Positions 19,889-28,323 of a stretch of 64,000 bases of DNA are shown here, piece by piece. The notes beneath the pieces are model-generated. The model saw nothing but the letters and a program-made list of their open reading frames with translations. It searched no databases and was not told where the DNA came from. The translations under genes were made by a program, and so were the position numbers. This DNA comes from G963663365 sp963663365. GTDB lineage: Bacteria > Hinthialibacterota > Hinthialibacteria > Hinthialibacterales > G963663365. The stretch is taken from the NCBI GenBank assembly GCA_963663365.2, contig CAXXIH010000001.1:558001-622000 (forward strand), written 5' to 3'. The first letter of the stretch is position 1, and every line of letters begins with the position of its first letter.

Positions 19889-20827
19889 TCAGAGGTGAGT
19901 TTTGAACCACTTGATGGCATCATTGACATAGTCGCTTGGTAACCGATGGCCGCTTTCGAAAAACAGCAATTCCTTGTGTTCGCTGGGAATGAGATCGAAC
20001 AGCTGATTGGCAAGATCCACCGGGCACATTGTATCGGTACGGCCCATAAGCATCAAATAAGGACGGTTTCCGATTCCCCGAACGTAGTTTTGAGGCGCAA
20101 CAGGCCCGAATTTCTCCGGCATGGCCGGCACCACACAGGCTACGGTGACTTTGATCTCCGGTTCCAGCGCCGTGAGCATAAAACTCTGCGTTCCGCCCAT
20201 GCTGTAGCCTAAAATTCCCAATCGGTCGGAGTCGATCTCGGGCCGTTCCGCTAAATAGTCTATGCCTCTGCGGTAATCGGTTGTGGTTTGGACATAAATC
20301 TCGCGCAGCGTGAAATAATTGATATGTGTATCAAGACCTTCTTCAACAAGATTATTGACGAGTGCATAGTCGTTTTCTGCAATACGGTCGCCGTGGGCCT
20401 GAGCGTCCAGAGCGAACACGGCGATTCCTTCGGCCAGCAGAGCCGTTCTTGCGTTGCCACCGCTGATATAGTTGTCATCCTGCCACCAACTGGTTTTAGA
20501 ACCGGACCACCCATGCATCAGGAGCACACAGGGATAAGGCGCGGCTCCTTCTTTGGGAATCTCTAAGTAGCCGGGCGCCAGAAAGCCGCGAACACCACGG
20601 AAGACGATTTTCCAGCGCACCGTCGTTTCGGTCTCTTTCCTTTCGACGATTTGTGCTTCGAGCGGTATGGTCTTGTCATACTCGAAGAAGCGGATGACGG
20701 CCTGGTAGGCCTCTTCTCCGATTGGCTCCAATTTCGGTGCTTCTTCGGCGGGTGCCGAGATGCATGTCAGGGCAAGCGTTACAAGGCACACGAAATGGCG
20801 CAGGCTTCTCTCGATTTCTGTGTTCAT
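19889..20827 (-). CDS. Exported alpha/beta hydrolase (dienelactone hydrolase/acetyl esterase-like)
   Basis: A signal peptide (LVTLALTCISAPAEEAP) precedes an alpha/beta hydrolase of about 290 residues. LLMHGWSGSKTSWW supplies the oxyanion region, GYSMGGT the Ser nucleophile, MGRTDTMCP a candidate acid, and ESGHRLP the His. The fold resembles acetyl xylan esterase and dienelactone hydrolase-like enzymes, so it may remove ester groups from glycans. GAGGGA lies about 11 bases before the ATG. The DUF1080 gene follows 34 bases downstream. Confidence 0.85.
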   Translation of the reverse strand: MNTEIERSLRHFVCLVTLALTCISAPAEEAPKLEPIGEEAYQAVIRFFEYDKTIPLEAQIVERKETETTVRWKIVFRGVRGFLAPGYLEIPKEGAAPYPCVLLMHGWSGSKTSWWQDDNYISGGNARTALLAEGIAVFALDAQAHGDRIAENDYALVNNLVEEGLDTHINYFTLREIYVQTTTDYRRGIDYLAERPEIDSDRLGILGYSMGGTQSFMLTALEPEIKVTVACVVPAMPEKFGPVAPQNYVRGIGNRPYLMLMGRTDTMCPVDLANQLFDLIPSEHKELLFFESGHRLPSDYVNDAIKWFKTHL

Positions 20828-21057
20828 TGATGTGTTATCCCTCTATTGGATTGTCATAGGTAATGCTTGGCTGGTGCATCGACGCATTGTATCAGCTCTC
20901 GATTGCTATGATACTGTCAGAACAACTGGGTGTCAGTGTGGAGACCCTTGTAAGACGTGGGTATCCGCCTTAGCGAATCGGGCCGTTGGAGGCGCAAGGT
21001 GAACCGCCACTATAATTCTCACCATCCGTTGGTAGAATAAACGGCTGATCCTTTGGG

Positions 21058-22161
21058 ATGGCAATTTTAATGGCATCGGATCATCATTTAACCAATTCTG
21101 GTTTCAATGGGTGGCATAAGAGTAAGAGAATGGGCGATTGGAATAGTAAACGCGTTTTTATTACCGGGGTTTGTGGCACTGTAGGGCGTGAAGTACTTTC
21201 ACAAGTGTTGAAATTAAATCCCCGCGAGATTGTCGGAATCGACAATAACGAAAGCGAACTTTTTTTTCTTGACGATATTTATAAAAACAATAATAAAGTG
21301 AATTTATATCTTGGGGATATTCGCGACGAGACACAACTTGTCGAACGTACTCGCGGCATTGATATTATTTTGCATGCCGCTGCATACAAGCATGTGATTC
21401 TCTGTGAGCATTCTCCCCGTTCGGCTGTTCAAACCAATATCCTTGGGACTCAAAATATTATCGATGCGGCCAATGCCAATTCGGTCGAACGTGTGATTCT
21501 TACTTCTTCCGACAAAGCCGTGAATCCCACCAATGTCATGGGAACTTCGAAATTAATGGGCGAGCGCCTCCTGACAGCGGCCAATGCGCTGCGGCATGGT
21601 GATCGCCCGATATTTGCTTCGACACGTTTTGGCAATGTATTGGGGTCGCGCGGATCGGTCATACCGCTGTTTATGCGCCAGATTGCCTCGGGCGGTCCTG
21701 TTACGTTGACCGATGAGAATATGACCCGCTTCATTATGTCGCTTGAAGAAGCCGTCTCGCTTGTGACGAACTCAGTCTTTTTGGCAAAAGGCGGAGAAGT
21801 CTTTGTGACCAAAATGCATGTTGTGCGTATTGTTGATCTTGCCGAAGTTATGATCGAAGAACTCGCTTCGCGGTATGGATACAAAGCCTGTGAAATCAAA
21901 ATCGAGAAAGTCGGGCCAAGACCCGGCGAGAAGATGTATGAAGAATTGATAAATGATGAAGAGGTCCGGCGCACCGTTGAAATGGACCGGTATTTCGTTG
22001 TGGTTCCCGCGCTTAAGTCGTTGTATTGTCAATGTGAGTATGATTATGAGGGAATCATCCGGCGCAATATCGAATCCCCTTACAATTCCTCGAATCAGAA
22101 ACCGATGGATAAATCTTTAATCCGCGATTACCTTTATGCCAATAAACTCATTGAATTGTGA
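21058..22161 (+). CDS. CapD/PglF-type nucleotide-sugar 4,6-dehydratase
   Basis: This is an SDR enzyme of the polysaccharide-biosynthesis CapD type. It begins VFITGVCGTVGREVLSQVL (GxxGxxG nucleotide binding) and has DIILHAAAYKHV. The active-site block SSDKAVNPTNVMGTSK has SDK and, where most SDR enzymes have Tyr, a Met (MxxxK), as in WbpM-type dehydratases. RPGEKMYEEL near the C-terminus is typical. It probably converts UDP-GlcNAc or a related sugar to the 4-keto-6-deoxy form. The start is uncertain: ATGs at 21058, 21070 and 21130 are in frame; 21130 begins closest to the conserved fold. The SQD1-like gene starts 26 bases later in the same operon. Confidence 0.9.
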   Translation: MAILMASDHHLTNSGFNGWHKSKRMGDWNSKRVFITGVCGTVGREVLSQVLKLNPREIVGIDNNESELFFLDDIYKNNNKVNLYLGDIRDETQLVERTRGIDIILHAAAYKHVILCEHSPRSAVQTNILGTQNIIDAANANSVERVILTSSDKAVNPTNVMGTSKLMGERLLTAANALRHGDRPIFASTRFGNVLGSRGSVIPLFMRQIASGGPVTLTDENMTRFIMSLEEAVSLVTNSVFLAKGGEVFVTKMHVVRIVDLAEVMIEELASRYGYKACEIKIEKVGPRPGEKMYEELINDEEVRRTVEMDRYFVVVPALKSLYCQCEYDYEGIIRRNIESPYNSSNQKPMDKSLIRDYLYANKLIEL

Positions 22162-22187
22162 TTGAAAAGAAAGCGAGGTTGTAGACA

Positions 22188-23342
22188 ATGCGTATTCTAG
22201 TGCTTGGCGGCGATGGCTATTTGGGATGGCCGACAGCAATGTATTTTGCTGCCCGGGGCCATGAGGTGCTGGCTGTTGATAATTATCTGAGAAGAAATAT
22301 TGCACGTGAAACCTGTTCTGAAGCGTTGGTGGATAATCCGAACTTGAATGACCGTGCCGCAATCTACGGGGCGGCTTCAGGAAATTCGATTAAGGTTGAG
22401 ATCGGCGATTGCTGTGACTACAGGTTTATGGAACGTATCTTTACAGAGTTCAAGCCGGAAGCCGCTGTGCATTATGCCGAACAACCTGCCGCTCCCTATG
22501 GCATGACGGATTACAACGAAGCGCATCTGACATTGAACAACAATCTGAATGCCACTTTCAATTTGATTTGGGCAATTCTGCAACACGCCCCGGATTGCCA
22601 CATTGTAAAAATCGGGACGATGGGAGAATATGGCACACCCAATATCGATATCGAAGAGGGATGGATTGAGATCGAACATAAAGGCCGCAAAGGCAAGTTT
22701 TTGTATCCCCGCGCCGCCGGAAGTCTTTACCACACGACTAAAGTCCTTGATACGGATTTACTTTGGTTCTATTGCCGTGTATATGGCATTCGCGTAACCG
22801 ACCTTATGCAAGGTCCTGTATATGGAATTTCAACCCCCGAAGCCGATCTGGATGGCCGTCTGATGGCCAATTTCCACTATGACGATATTTTTGGGACGGT
22901 TGTCAATCGTTTTCTGGTTCAGGCTGTGGCCGAAGCTCCATTGACTGTTTTTGGAAAGGGCGGCCAGACACGCGGCTACCTGAATTTGATCGATACGCTG
23001 CAATGTGTCGATCTCTCTGTTAACAATCCGGTGGAGAGCGGCGAACTTCGGATCATGAATCAGTTTGTCGAGACGTTTTCTGTCAATCAATTGGCCGAGC
23101 GTGTGCAACGCGTGGGAGAAGGGATGGGATTAAAAGTCACGATCGATCATATCCCCAATCCGCGCAAAGAGCCGGAAGAGCATTATTACAATCCGGTGCA
23201 CAAAGGTCTGCTGGAATTAGGATTGAAACCGCATCCTATGACCGATGAAGTAATCGCCGGGATGTTGGAGCGAATTCTGCCCGAAAAAGAACGCATCGAT
23301 ACGAGCAAAATCATGCCTCGCGTCCAGTGGAGCGCTAAATAA
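22188..23342 (+). CDS. sqdB: UDP-sulfoquinovose synthase homologue (SQD1/SqdB family)
   Basis: The 384-residue protein aligns along its full length with SQD1: MRILVLGGDGYLGWPTA, HYAEQPAAPYGM, KIGTMGEYGTPNIDIEEG, YHTTK, GKGGQTRGYLN, EEHYYN and a closing IMPRVQW. The catalytic residues Thr144, Tyr181 and Lys185 fall where SQD1 has Thr145, Tyr182 and Lys186. The reaction is UDP-glucose plus sulfite to UDP-sulfoquinovose, used for sulfolipid or for sulfoquinovosyl glycans. GAGGTTG lies 8 bases before the ATG. Its operon partner is a CapD-type dehydratase and no sulfolipid transferase (SqdX/SQD2) is adjacent, so a surface glycan is the likelier destination. Confidence 0.88.
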   Translation: MRILVLGGDGYLGWPTAMYFAARGHEVLAVDNYLRRNIARETCSEALVDNPNLNDRAAIYGAASGNSIKVEIGDCCDYRFMERIFTEFKPEAAVHYAEQPAAPYGMTDYNEAHLTLNNNLNATFNLIWAILQHAPDCHIVKIGTMGEYGTPNIDIEEGWIEIEHKGRKGKFLYPRAAGSLYHTTKVLDTDLLWFYCRVYGIRVTDLMQGPVYGISTPEADLDGRLMANFHYDDIFGTVVNRFLVQAVAEAPLTVFGKGGQTRGYLNLIDTLQCVDLSVNNPVESGELRIMNQFVETFSVNQLAERVQRVGEGMGLKVTIDHIPNPRKEPEEHYYNPVHKGLLELGLKPHPMTDEVIAGMLERILPEKERIDTSKIMPRVQWSAK

Positions 23343-23377
23343 CCTGTTTTACAGGTACCATAGTTAAAATCGAATGT

Positions 23378-23426
23378 GGCGATGCAAACCGGAAGACTCA
23401 GTCTTGGCTGTTTGCATCGCCTTTTT
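23378..23426 (+). terminator. Rho-independent terminator after the SQD1-like gene
   Basis: A perfect 12-base stem GGCGATGCAAAC (23378-23389) / GTTTGCATCGCC (23410-23421) is followed by TTTTT (23422-23426). It ends plus-strand transcription of the CapD-SQD1 pair. The right arm lies inside the last codons of the convergent flippase-like gene (stop at 23398-23400), so the same DNA is coding and terminator. Confidence 0.85.
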
Positions 23427-24417
23427 GTTCTGAGTACGCCGAGCGCCACTCGAATTTGGCCGCTGGAGTCAGATACGAAAGCGAGCAAACAATCGCGCTC
23501 CAAATCATCAAACTTAGCCAAAGTGCTGAAAGCGCCAATGCCTTCTCGGCGGAAATGCCATATTGGGCCAACACCGCAATCAGCAATGCATCGCGTGTTC
23601 CAACGCCAAGGATAGAAATGGGAACAAGCATCAGCAGAGAACATGCGGACGCAATTCCGAGGATTTGCCAATAACTAATGCTTAGATCTAATGCTGTTGC
23701 GAATAGATAAATCGAATAGTAATTGAACATCCATGCCAGGCATGTAAGGGCTGCGGCAAGAAAAATCGATGCGAAGCGGAGTGTCTTAAGGCCTTCAATC
23801 AGTTCGAGTATTGTCTGTTTTAACTTTGCGATACGTTCGATACTGAATAATCTTTCCAGCACGGACTTAACGAGCGACCTTGTTCGTTTAAAAATCAGGA
23901 GACACGCTATGCATCCAAATAGAGCTGCCCCCAAACCGAGAATGGTAATAAACCTTTCGCCGAAGGAGGTCTCACGGAAAACGGCCAACATCATGATTCC
24001 GCCGGCGATTAGAAGAAATATCAGATCGAAAGCGCGATCCAGGATGACACTGGTTAATGCCTCACCTAAAGACATCCCTTTCCGTTGCAGATGGTAGGTC
24101 TTGGCGAATTCCCCGATTCTTCCGGGCGTGAGAATACCGAGGAAGATCGAGAAGACATAAACCCAAAAAATCTCCCAAAATCCGATTCGAATGGGATGGT
24201 TCGATAAAAAGATCCTCCAGCGAAATGCCCGAATTGTGATCGACGGAATAAAAACGAAGTAGGCAATGAAGGCGGATGTAAGAGAAATTTGACCGATGGC
24301 TGTAGCAGTTTGGCGAAGTTCAACTCGCGATAGAATCCATATCAAAAGAATAGGACCCAATGCGCGGGGCAACCACACGCGCAACATCGAATGTCGATGC
24401 AAAGTTTCAGAATTCAC
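23398..24417 (-). CDS. Flippase-like integral membrane protein (UPF0104/LPG synthase TM type)
   Basis: This 339-residue protein has about eight membrane segments and the family hallmarks PSITIRAFRWRIFL, GILTPGRIGEFAKTY and SVILDRAFDLIFLL. It belongs to the lysylphosphatidylglycerol synthase TM-region/UPF0104 family without the synthase domain. Proteins of this type are proposed lipid or glycolipid translocators and are often next to glycosyltransferases. The start is a GTG at 24417 with GGGAG about 10 bases upstream; an ATG at 24387 is an alternative. The GT2 fusion gene lies just upstream on the same strand, so the two are probably one operon. Confidence 0.85.
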   Translation of the reverse strand: MNSETLHRHSMLRVWLPRALGPILLIWILSRVELRQTATAIGQISLTSAFIAYFVFIPSITIRAFRWRIFLSNHPIRIGFWEIFWVYVFSIFLGILTPGRIGEFAKTYHLQRKGMSLGEALTSVILDRAFDLIFLLIAGGIMMLAVFRETSFGERFITILGLGAALFGCIACLLIFKRTRSLVKSVLERLFSIERIAKLKQTILELIEGLKTLRFASIFLAAALTCLAWMFNYYSIYLFATALDLSISYWQILGIASACSLLMLVPISILGVGTRDALLIAVLAQYGISAEKALALSALWLSLMIWSAIVCSLSYLTPAAKFEWRSAYSEQKGDANSQD

Positions 24418-24473
24418 TCACTATTGCTCCCCAAAAAGACCGAAAACACATGGCATCGTTCTGAGACAATGGA

Positions 24474-25517
24474 TTACCTCCACCAGGTCTTTAACACGGT
24501 GCGGGCAAAGGCAAGGCCGTAACTCCAGTTTTTGCCTTTCTTGCTTTCGCCTGTCAGGCGGCGCTTAATCAGCACAGGAGCCTCACCAATGCGAATGCCG
24601 CGCTTGGCGGCCTCGATGATAAACTCCGAAGTATGAAACTGATCCTGACGTAAGGTCAAGCGTGATAAAGCTTCAGTGCTTAATGCCCGAAAACCGCTTG
24701 AACAATCCGTGACTCTAACCGGTGTCAGAAATCGGATTATAGCGTTAAAAACGTGGATTCCCGCATAACGCACGGCGGAGTCTTTCTCGCGTTCCCCCAA
24801 AATTCTAGAACCGATAATGAAGTCAAAATCACCATCGACGAGCGGTTGCAGGAGCTTCTCAATTTCATGAGGCTGATGCTGCCCGTCTGCATCCATTGTC
24901 ACGATATATTTAGCCCCCCGCTGGCAGGCAATTGCAAAGCCGATACGCAGTGCCGCCCCCCCACCACGCCGGATCGGGCTGCGCACGGAATAGGCGCCAA
25001 AGTCACGTGCAATCTGAAGTGTATTGTCTTCGCTGCCATCATCAATTAAAAGTGGAGCAAGCTGCATCCCACAGACTTCAGAGGGCATGTCAGTCAGCAC
25101 GGCACTGATATTCTCGGCTTCATTATAAGCGGGAAGCACTACGACGACCGGCGGGAGATGGTCGATTTCAGGATACTGCCGCTCAAACTCCGATATTCCA
25201 AGTTGTTGCAGCAAACGGTCGAATTGGTCGACATACGCTGTCCAGCGAAAACGAGTGTAAAATAACAATAACCATAGAAGTATATTTGAGACGATGCAGA
25301 TTGAAATAAGTCTGCTGAATTGGCCTTCACGAAATACAAGCATATCTCTCAGAATATTGACGCTGTCCGGCTCCAGAGAGACGCAGATTAGACTAAACGA
25401 AAATAAAAAGGCCAATGCAAAATCGAATCGACGTAGCCTGCCACGGCGGAACAATTGAAATACCATCCATAAGAAAACAATACCTATAGACAGTCCAAAC
25501 CAACGAATTATTGTCAT
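24474..25517 (-). CDS. DUF2304-GT2 fusion: membrane-anchored family 2 glycosyltransferase
   Basis: Two parts are seen. Residues about 1-110 have three or so membrane segments in the DUF2304 pattern (MTIIRWFGLSIGIVFLWMVF, then SLICVSLEPDSVNILRDML). Residues about 130-347 are a GT2 domain of the dolichol-phosphate-mannose-synthase type: VVVLPAYNEAENI, LLIDDGSEDNT, TMDADGQHQP (the DxD) and FIIGSRILGEREKDSAVRY. DUF2304 is usually a small separate gene next to such a GT2, so this is a fusion. It probably makes a polyprenyl-phosphate sugar. The ATG at 25517 is preferred; the frame runs upstream to 25637 without a good site. Confidence 0.88.
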   Translation of the reverse strand: MTIIRWFGLSIGIVFLWMVFQLFRRGRLRRFDFALAFLFSFSLICVSLEPDSVNILRDMLVFREGQFSRLISICIVSNILLWLLLFYTRFRWTAYVDQFDRLLQQLGISEFERQYPEIDHLPPVVVVLPAYNEAENISAVLTDMPSEVCGMQLAPLLIDDGSEDNTLQIARDFGAYSVRSPIRRGGGAALRIGFAIACQRGAKYIVTMDADGQHQPHEIEKLLQPLVDGDFDFIIGSRILGEREKDSAVRYAGIHVFNAIIRFLTPVRVTDCSSGFRALSTEALSRLTLRQDQFHTSEFIIEAAKRGIRIGEAPVLIKRRLTGESKKGKNWSYGLAFARTVLKTWWR

Positions 25518-26077
25518 TTTCTCTCTCGTTCCGATCGCTGATGCAAGTTCAGGGGCGCTGCAATCGAATGCACGATGTCGCCTATTTGCCAAAGAGAATA
25601 ATACATTTAGGCAAATAGTGAACGTCGAACAACTCAATCATAGAGCATACAGGCTTTTTGTGTATATTCCAGTTGATATGCGGGGCGTTTGATCCTAAAA
25701 GCTATGATTGCATAACACGCCTAAGATCAGGCCCGGTTTGTCTGGCGGTTTGGATGTTTAATCTGTGCCATGGTATAGACTGTTTCGACGTGTGAGTCTC
25801 CATGAAAGTTTTGCCTATTTCACTACGAATGATGCGTCAAAAGTTTTTGAACGGTATGGCAAAGGCCGATCCATCTCGTCCTGGGATTGCCTTACCAGAT
25901 GAGAATTATTGATGGAATTTAAGGGTTATTATCAAACGAGTAGATTCTTGCAGTAAGTGATGTTTTTTTGAATCTGGGCATGCGGATAATTAGAAAGCCA
26001 TTTAAACTTTAGTCAACCTAAGTATACTTTCTGGTGCTCCGGTGTGATGATCTATGTGGGCAGATGATACGCAAACC
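25518..26077. other. Intergenic region with no recognised feature
   Basis: About 560 bases separate the divergent GT2 fusion and the exported protein at 26078. I see no convincing small gene, RNA or hairpin. The region must contain the two divergent promoters, but I could not single out convincing -35/-10 boxes. Confidence 0.5.
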
Positions 26078-28267
26078 ATGAAACACGCGAGACTTCTATT
26101 CGCGATATGCATTTCTCTAACATTTTTTTGCTTGACCGGCCACGGTTCTGAGCCTGCGCATTTCTTTATTGCCTGCCCCCCAACAAATGATTTATACCGA
26201 GTATTGCTTTCGAGTGGTGCAAAAGTTGAACGCTTTGACTTTCCTTCACAAGCGGTCAATGCGGCCGATTCAGATTCTGCTGTTCTGCTTTTGGCAGGTT
26301 TCTACCCCAAATATACAACTCACCTTAGTGAGGCTGCATGGCGGACTGCGGCGAAAAAAAACCTTAAAATCTATATCGAATATTCAAATTCCATTCCACA
26401 TATCCAAATCGGTGAACCAAAGCACGTACGTTGGGAAAGGGCTGTGATTACATCCGATTTCTTTGAGCCACGGTTGGAAAAGAATAAAATCCTTGCGATA
26501 CACGATTGTTATTATCTTCCAACAACTCAAAAACGCGCCCACATCTCCCTCGCGCGTGTAGCCGGATACGATTCCACAGTATATGCACTTCCGGAACAAA
26601 CATTTCCAATTTTGTTTGAGACTGAAGACGGTAATGTGCTCGTGGCGAGCACGGCGCTCTCAAACTTTGTGACGGCGCGCTATGCACCTCAAGAATCATG
26701 GGAAGCTATCTGGTTGAGAATTCTTTCTTGGCTCACTCCCAAACAGCCGGTCAATAGCCTGAAATGGCAGCCATCTGTCCACCCTCGCTATACGAAAAAT
26801 GAAGCGCTTCCCTCCGATTATGAGAAGCAAGCGCTTAAACATGGTGCGCGTTGGTTTAAATCGTCGCGCTTGCTTTTGAATCCTTCGTTCAAGAGCGAAA
26901 TTGACATTCGGCTGCATGTCGGACGTGAGCAAGCCGGCTCCTATGCTCCGGGTTGGATGGATTTTGAAGCCGGTCCATTGCCCTCTAAGGACTTGCCGAA
27001 CGGCGATGGCTCGTACGGGATTCTGGAAGGATATGGCTCACGCATACTGCATGACGGTAGTCAACTTCAACGCTATATTCTTCGGAGCGATTGCATCGCT
27101 GAGTCGGCGTTCGCATTAGCCTTGTCGGGCGCTCTCGGCATAGATAAAACCGATACAAAAATATCCGAGAATTTATTGAATTATATCTACCGGGACTCAG
27201 TCGCCCAGCGTGGCCCTCGCGGAAATCCCGACCATCCTGCCTATGGATTGATTTCGTGGGGGATGAGTTCACCTGAATGGGAAACGGCATTTTTCGGTGA
27301 TGACAATGCCCGAGTGATTCTCGCCACACTGGGCACGGCCGGTCTTCATCATACACCGCAATGGGACAAGCATATCTTAAAGTGTATTGTCGCGAATTTG
27401 CGTACAACCGGGCCCAATGGATTCCGCCCGAATTGTATTAGTCAAAGCCGACTGGAAGAGAACGGTTGGCGTTATTTTTTTGAACACGAGAATCCTGTTT
27501 ATTCACCCCATTACCAAGCCTATCTATGGGCATGTTATCTATGGGCTTTTGAGCACACCGGCGAGGCGGCCTTTCTCGAACGCGCCGAAAAAGCAATCCG
27601 CATGACCATGGATGCGTATCCTGGCCAATGGAAATGGACGTTGGGGATGTCTCAGGCCCGGGCCCGAATGTTGTTGCCCCTGGCCTGGTTGGTGAGGGTA
27701 TCCGATACACCTGAACATCGCGGATGGCTAAAGCGTGTGGCGGAGGACCTGCTTGCCGCTCAACAACCCTGCGGTGCAATCCGTGAAGAACTCGGGATTT
27801 TGGAAAACGGTTCCTTAATTCCTCCAAAAACGAATGCAGATTTTGGTGTAAACGAAGCGACAATTTTGCAGAAAGACGGCGACCCGGCGTGCGATCTGCT
27901 ATATACCTCGAATTTTGCGCTTCTGGGTTTGCACGAAGCGGCAGCAGCGACAGGCGAAGCGTATTATCAAGATGCAGCCGATAAACTTACTGCTTTTTTG
28001 TGCCGAATTCAGATTGAGTCAAGAGACCACCCTGAGTTGAATGGCGGTTGGTACAGGGCGTTTGATTATAGACTTTGGGAGTATTGGGGAAGCAATGCTG
28101 ATGCCGGTTGGGGGGCGTGGTGCATCGAATCGGGATGGACACAAGCGTGGATCACATCCGTCTTAGGGATGCGCGAATTAGACACGTCGCTATGGGAACT
28201 CGCTTCCCATCAAGATATTAAGCATCTCGTCAAGCCTTTGTTCGATGAGATGTTTGAGGGAAGGTAG
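26078..28267 (+). CDS. Large exported protein, probable (alpha/alpha)6 glycosidase-like
   Basis: The signal peptide (LLFAICISLTFFCLTGHG) makes the ATG at 26078 the natural start; an ATG at 26054 would add eight odd residues. The first about 230 residues look like a separate alpha/beta domain. The rest is rich in aromatic helices with motifs typical of six-hairpin glycosidase folds: YGLISWGMSSPEWETAFFGD, SPHYQAYLWACYLWAFEHTG, YTSNFALLGLHEAAAATG and DAGWGAWCIESGWTQAW. This suggests a glycoside hydrolase or lyase-like fold, but I do not recognise a numbered family. It stands between glycan-biosynthesis genes and is convergent with the GT-C gene. Confidence 0.6.
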   Translation: MKHARLLFAICISLTFFCLTGHGSEPAHFFIACPPTNDLYRVLLSSGAKVERFDFPSQAVNAADSDSAVLLLAGFYPKYTTHLSEAAWRTAAKKNLKIYIEYSNSIPHIQIGEPKHVRWERAVITSDFFEPRLEKNKILAIHDCYYLPTTQKRAHISLARVAGYDSTVYALPEQTFPILFETEDGNVLVASTALSNFVTARYAPQESWEAIWLRILSWLTPKQPVNSLKWQPSVHPRYTKNEALPSDYEKQALKHGARWFKSSRLLLNPSFKSEIDIRLHVGREQAGSYAPGWMDFEAGPLPSKDLPNGDGSYGILEGYGSRILHDGSQLQRYILRSDCIAESAFALALSGALGIDKTDTKISENLLNYIYRDSVAQRGPRGNPDHPAYGLISWGMSSPEWETAFFGDDNARVILATLGTAGLHHTPQWDKHILKCIVANLRTTGPNGFRPNCISQSRLEENGWRYFFEHENPVYSPHYQAYLWACYLWAFEHTGEAAFLERAEKAIRMTMDAYPGQWKWTLGMSQARARMLLPLAWLVRVSDTPEHRGWLKRVAEDLLAAQQPCGAIREELGILENGSLIPPKTNADFGVNEATILQKDGDPACDLLYTSNFALLGLHEAAAATGEAYYQDAADKLTAFLCRIQIESRDHPELNGGWYRAFDYRLWEYWGSNADAGWGAWCIESGWTQAWITSVLGMRELDTSLWELASHQDIKHLVKPLFDEMFEGR

Positions 28268-28323
28268 TTTGAAGAATAAATTTGCATATATTTTTCAAAC
28301 CCATCGTGATGTGCCTTATCAAC

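Noticed and set aside
28268..28323. Possible terminator between the convergent genes at 28267 and 28324
   Set aside because: GTTTGAA and TTCAAAC arms are present, but the loop is about 20 AT-rich bases and there is no clean T tail.
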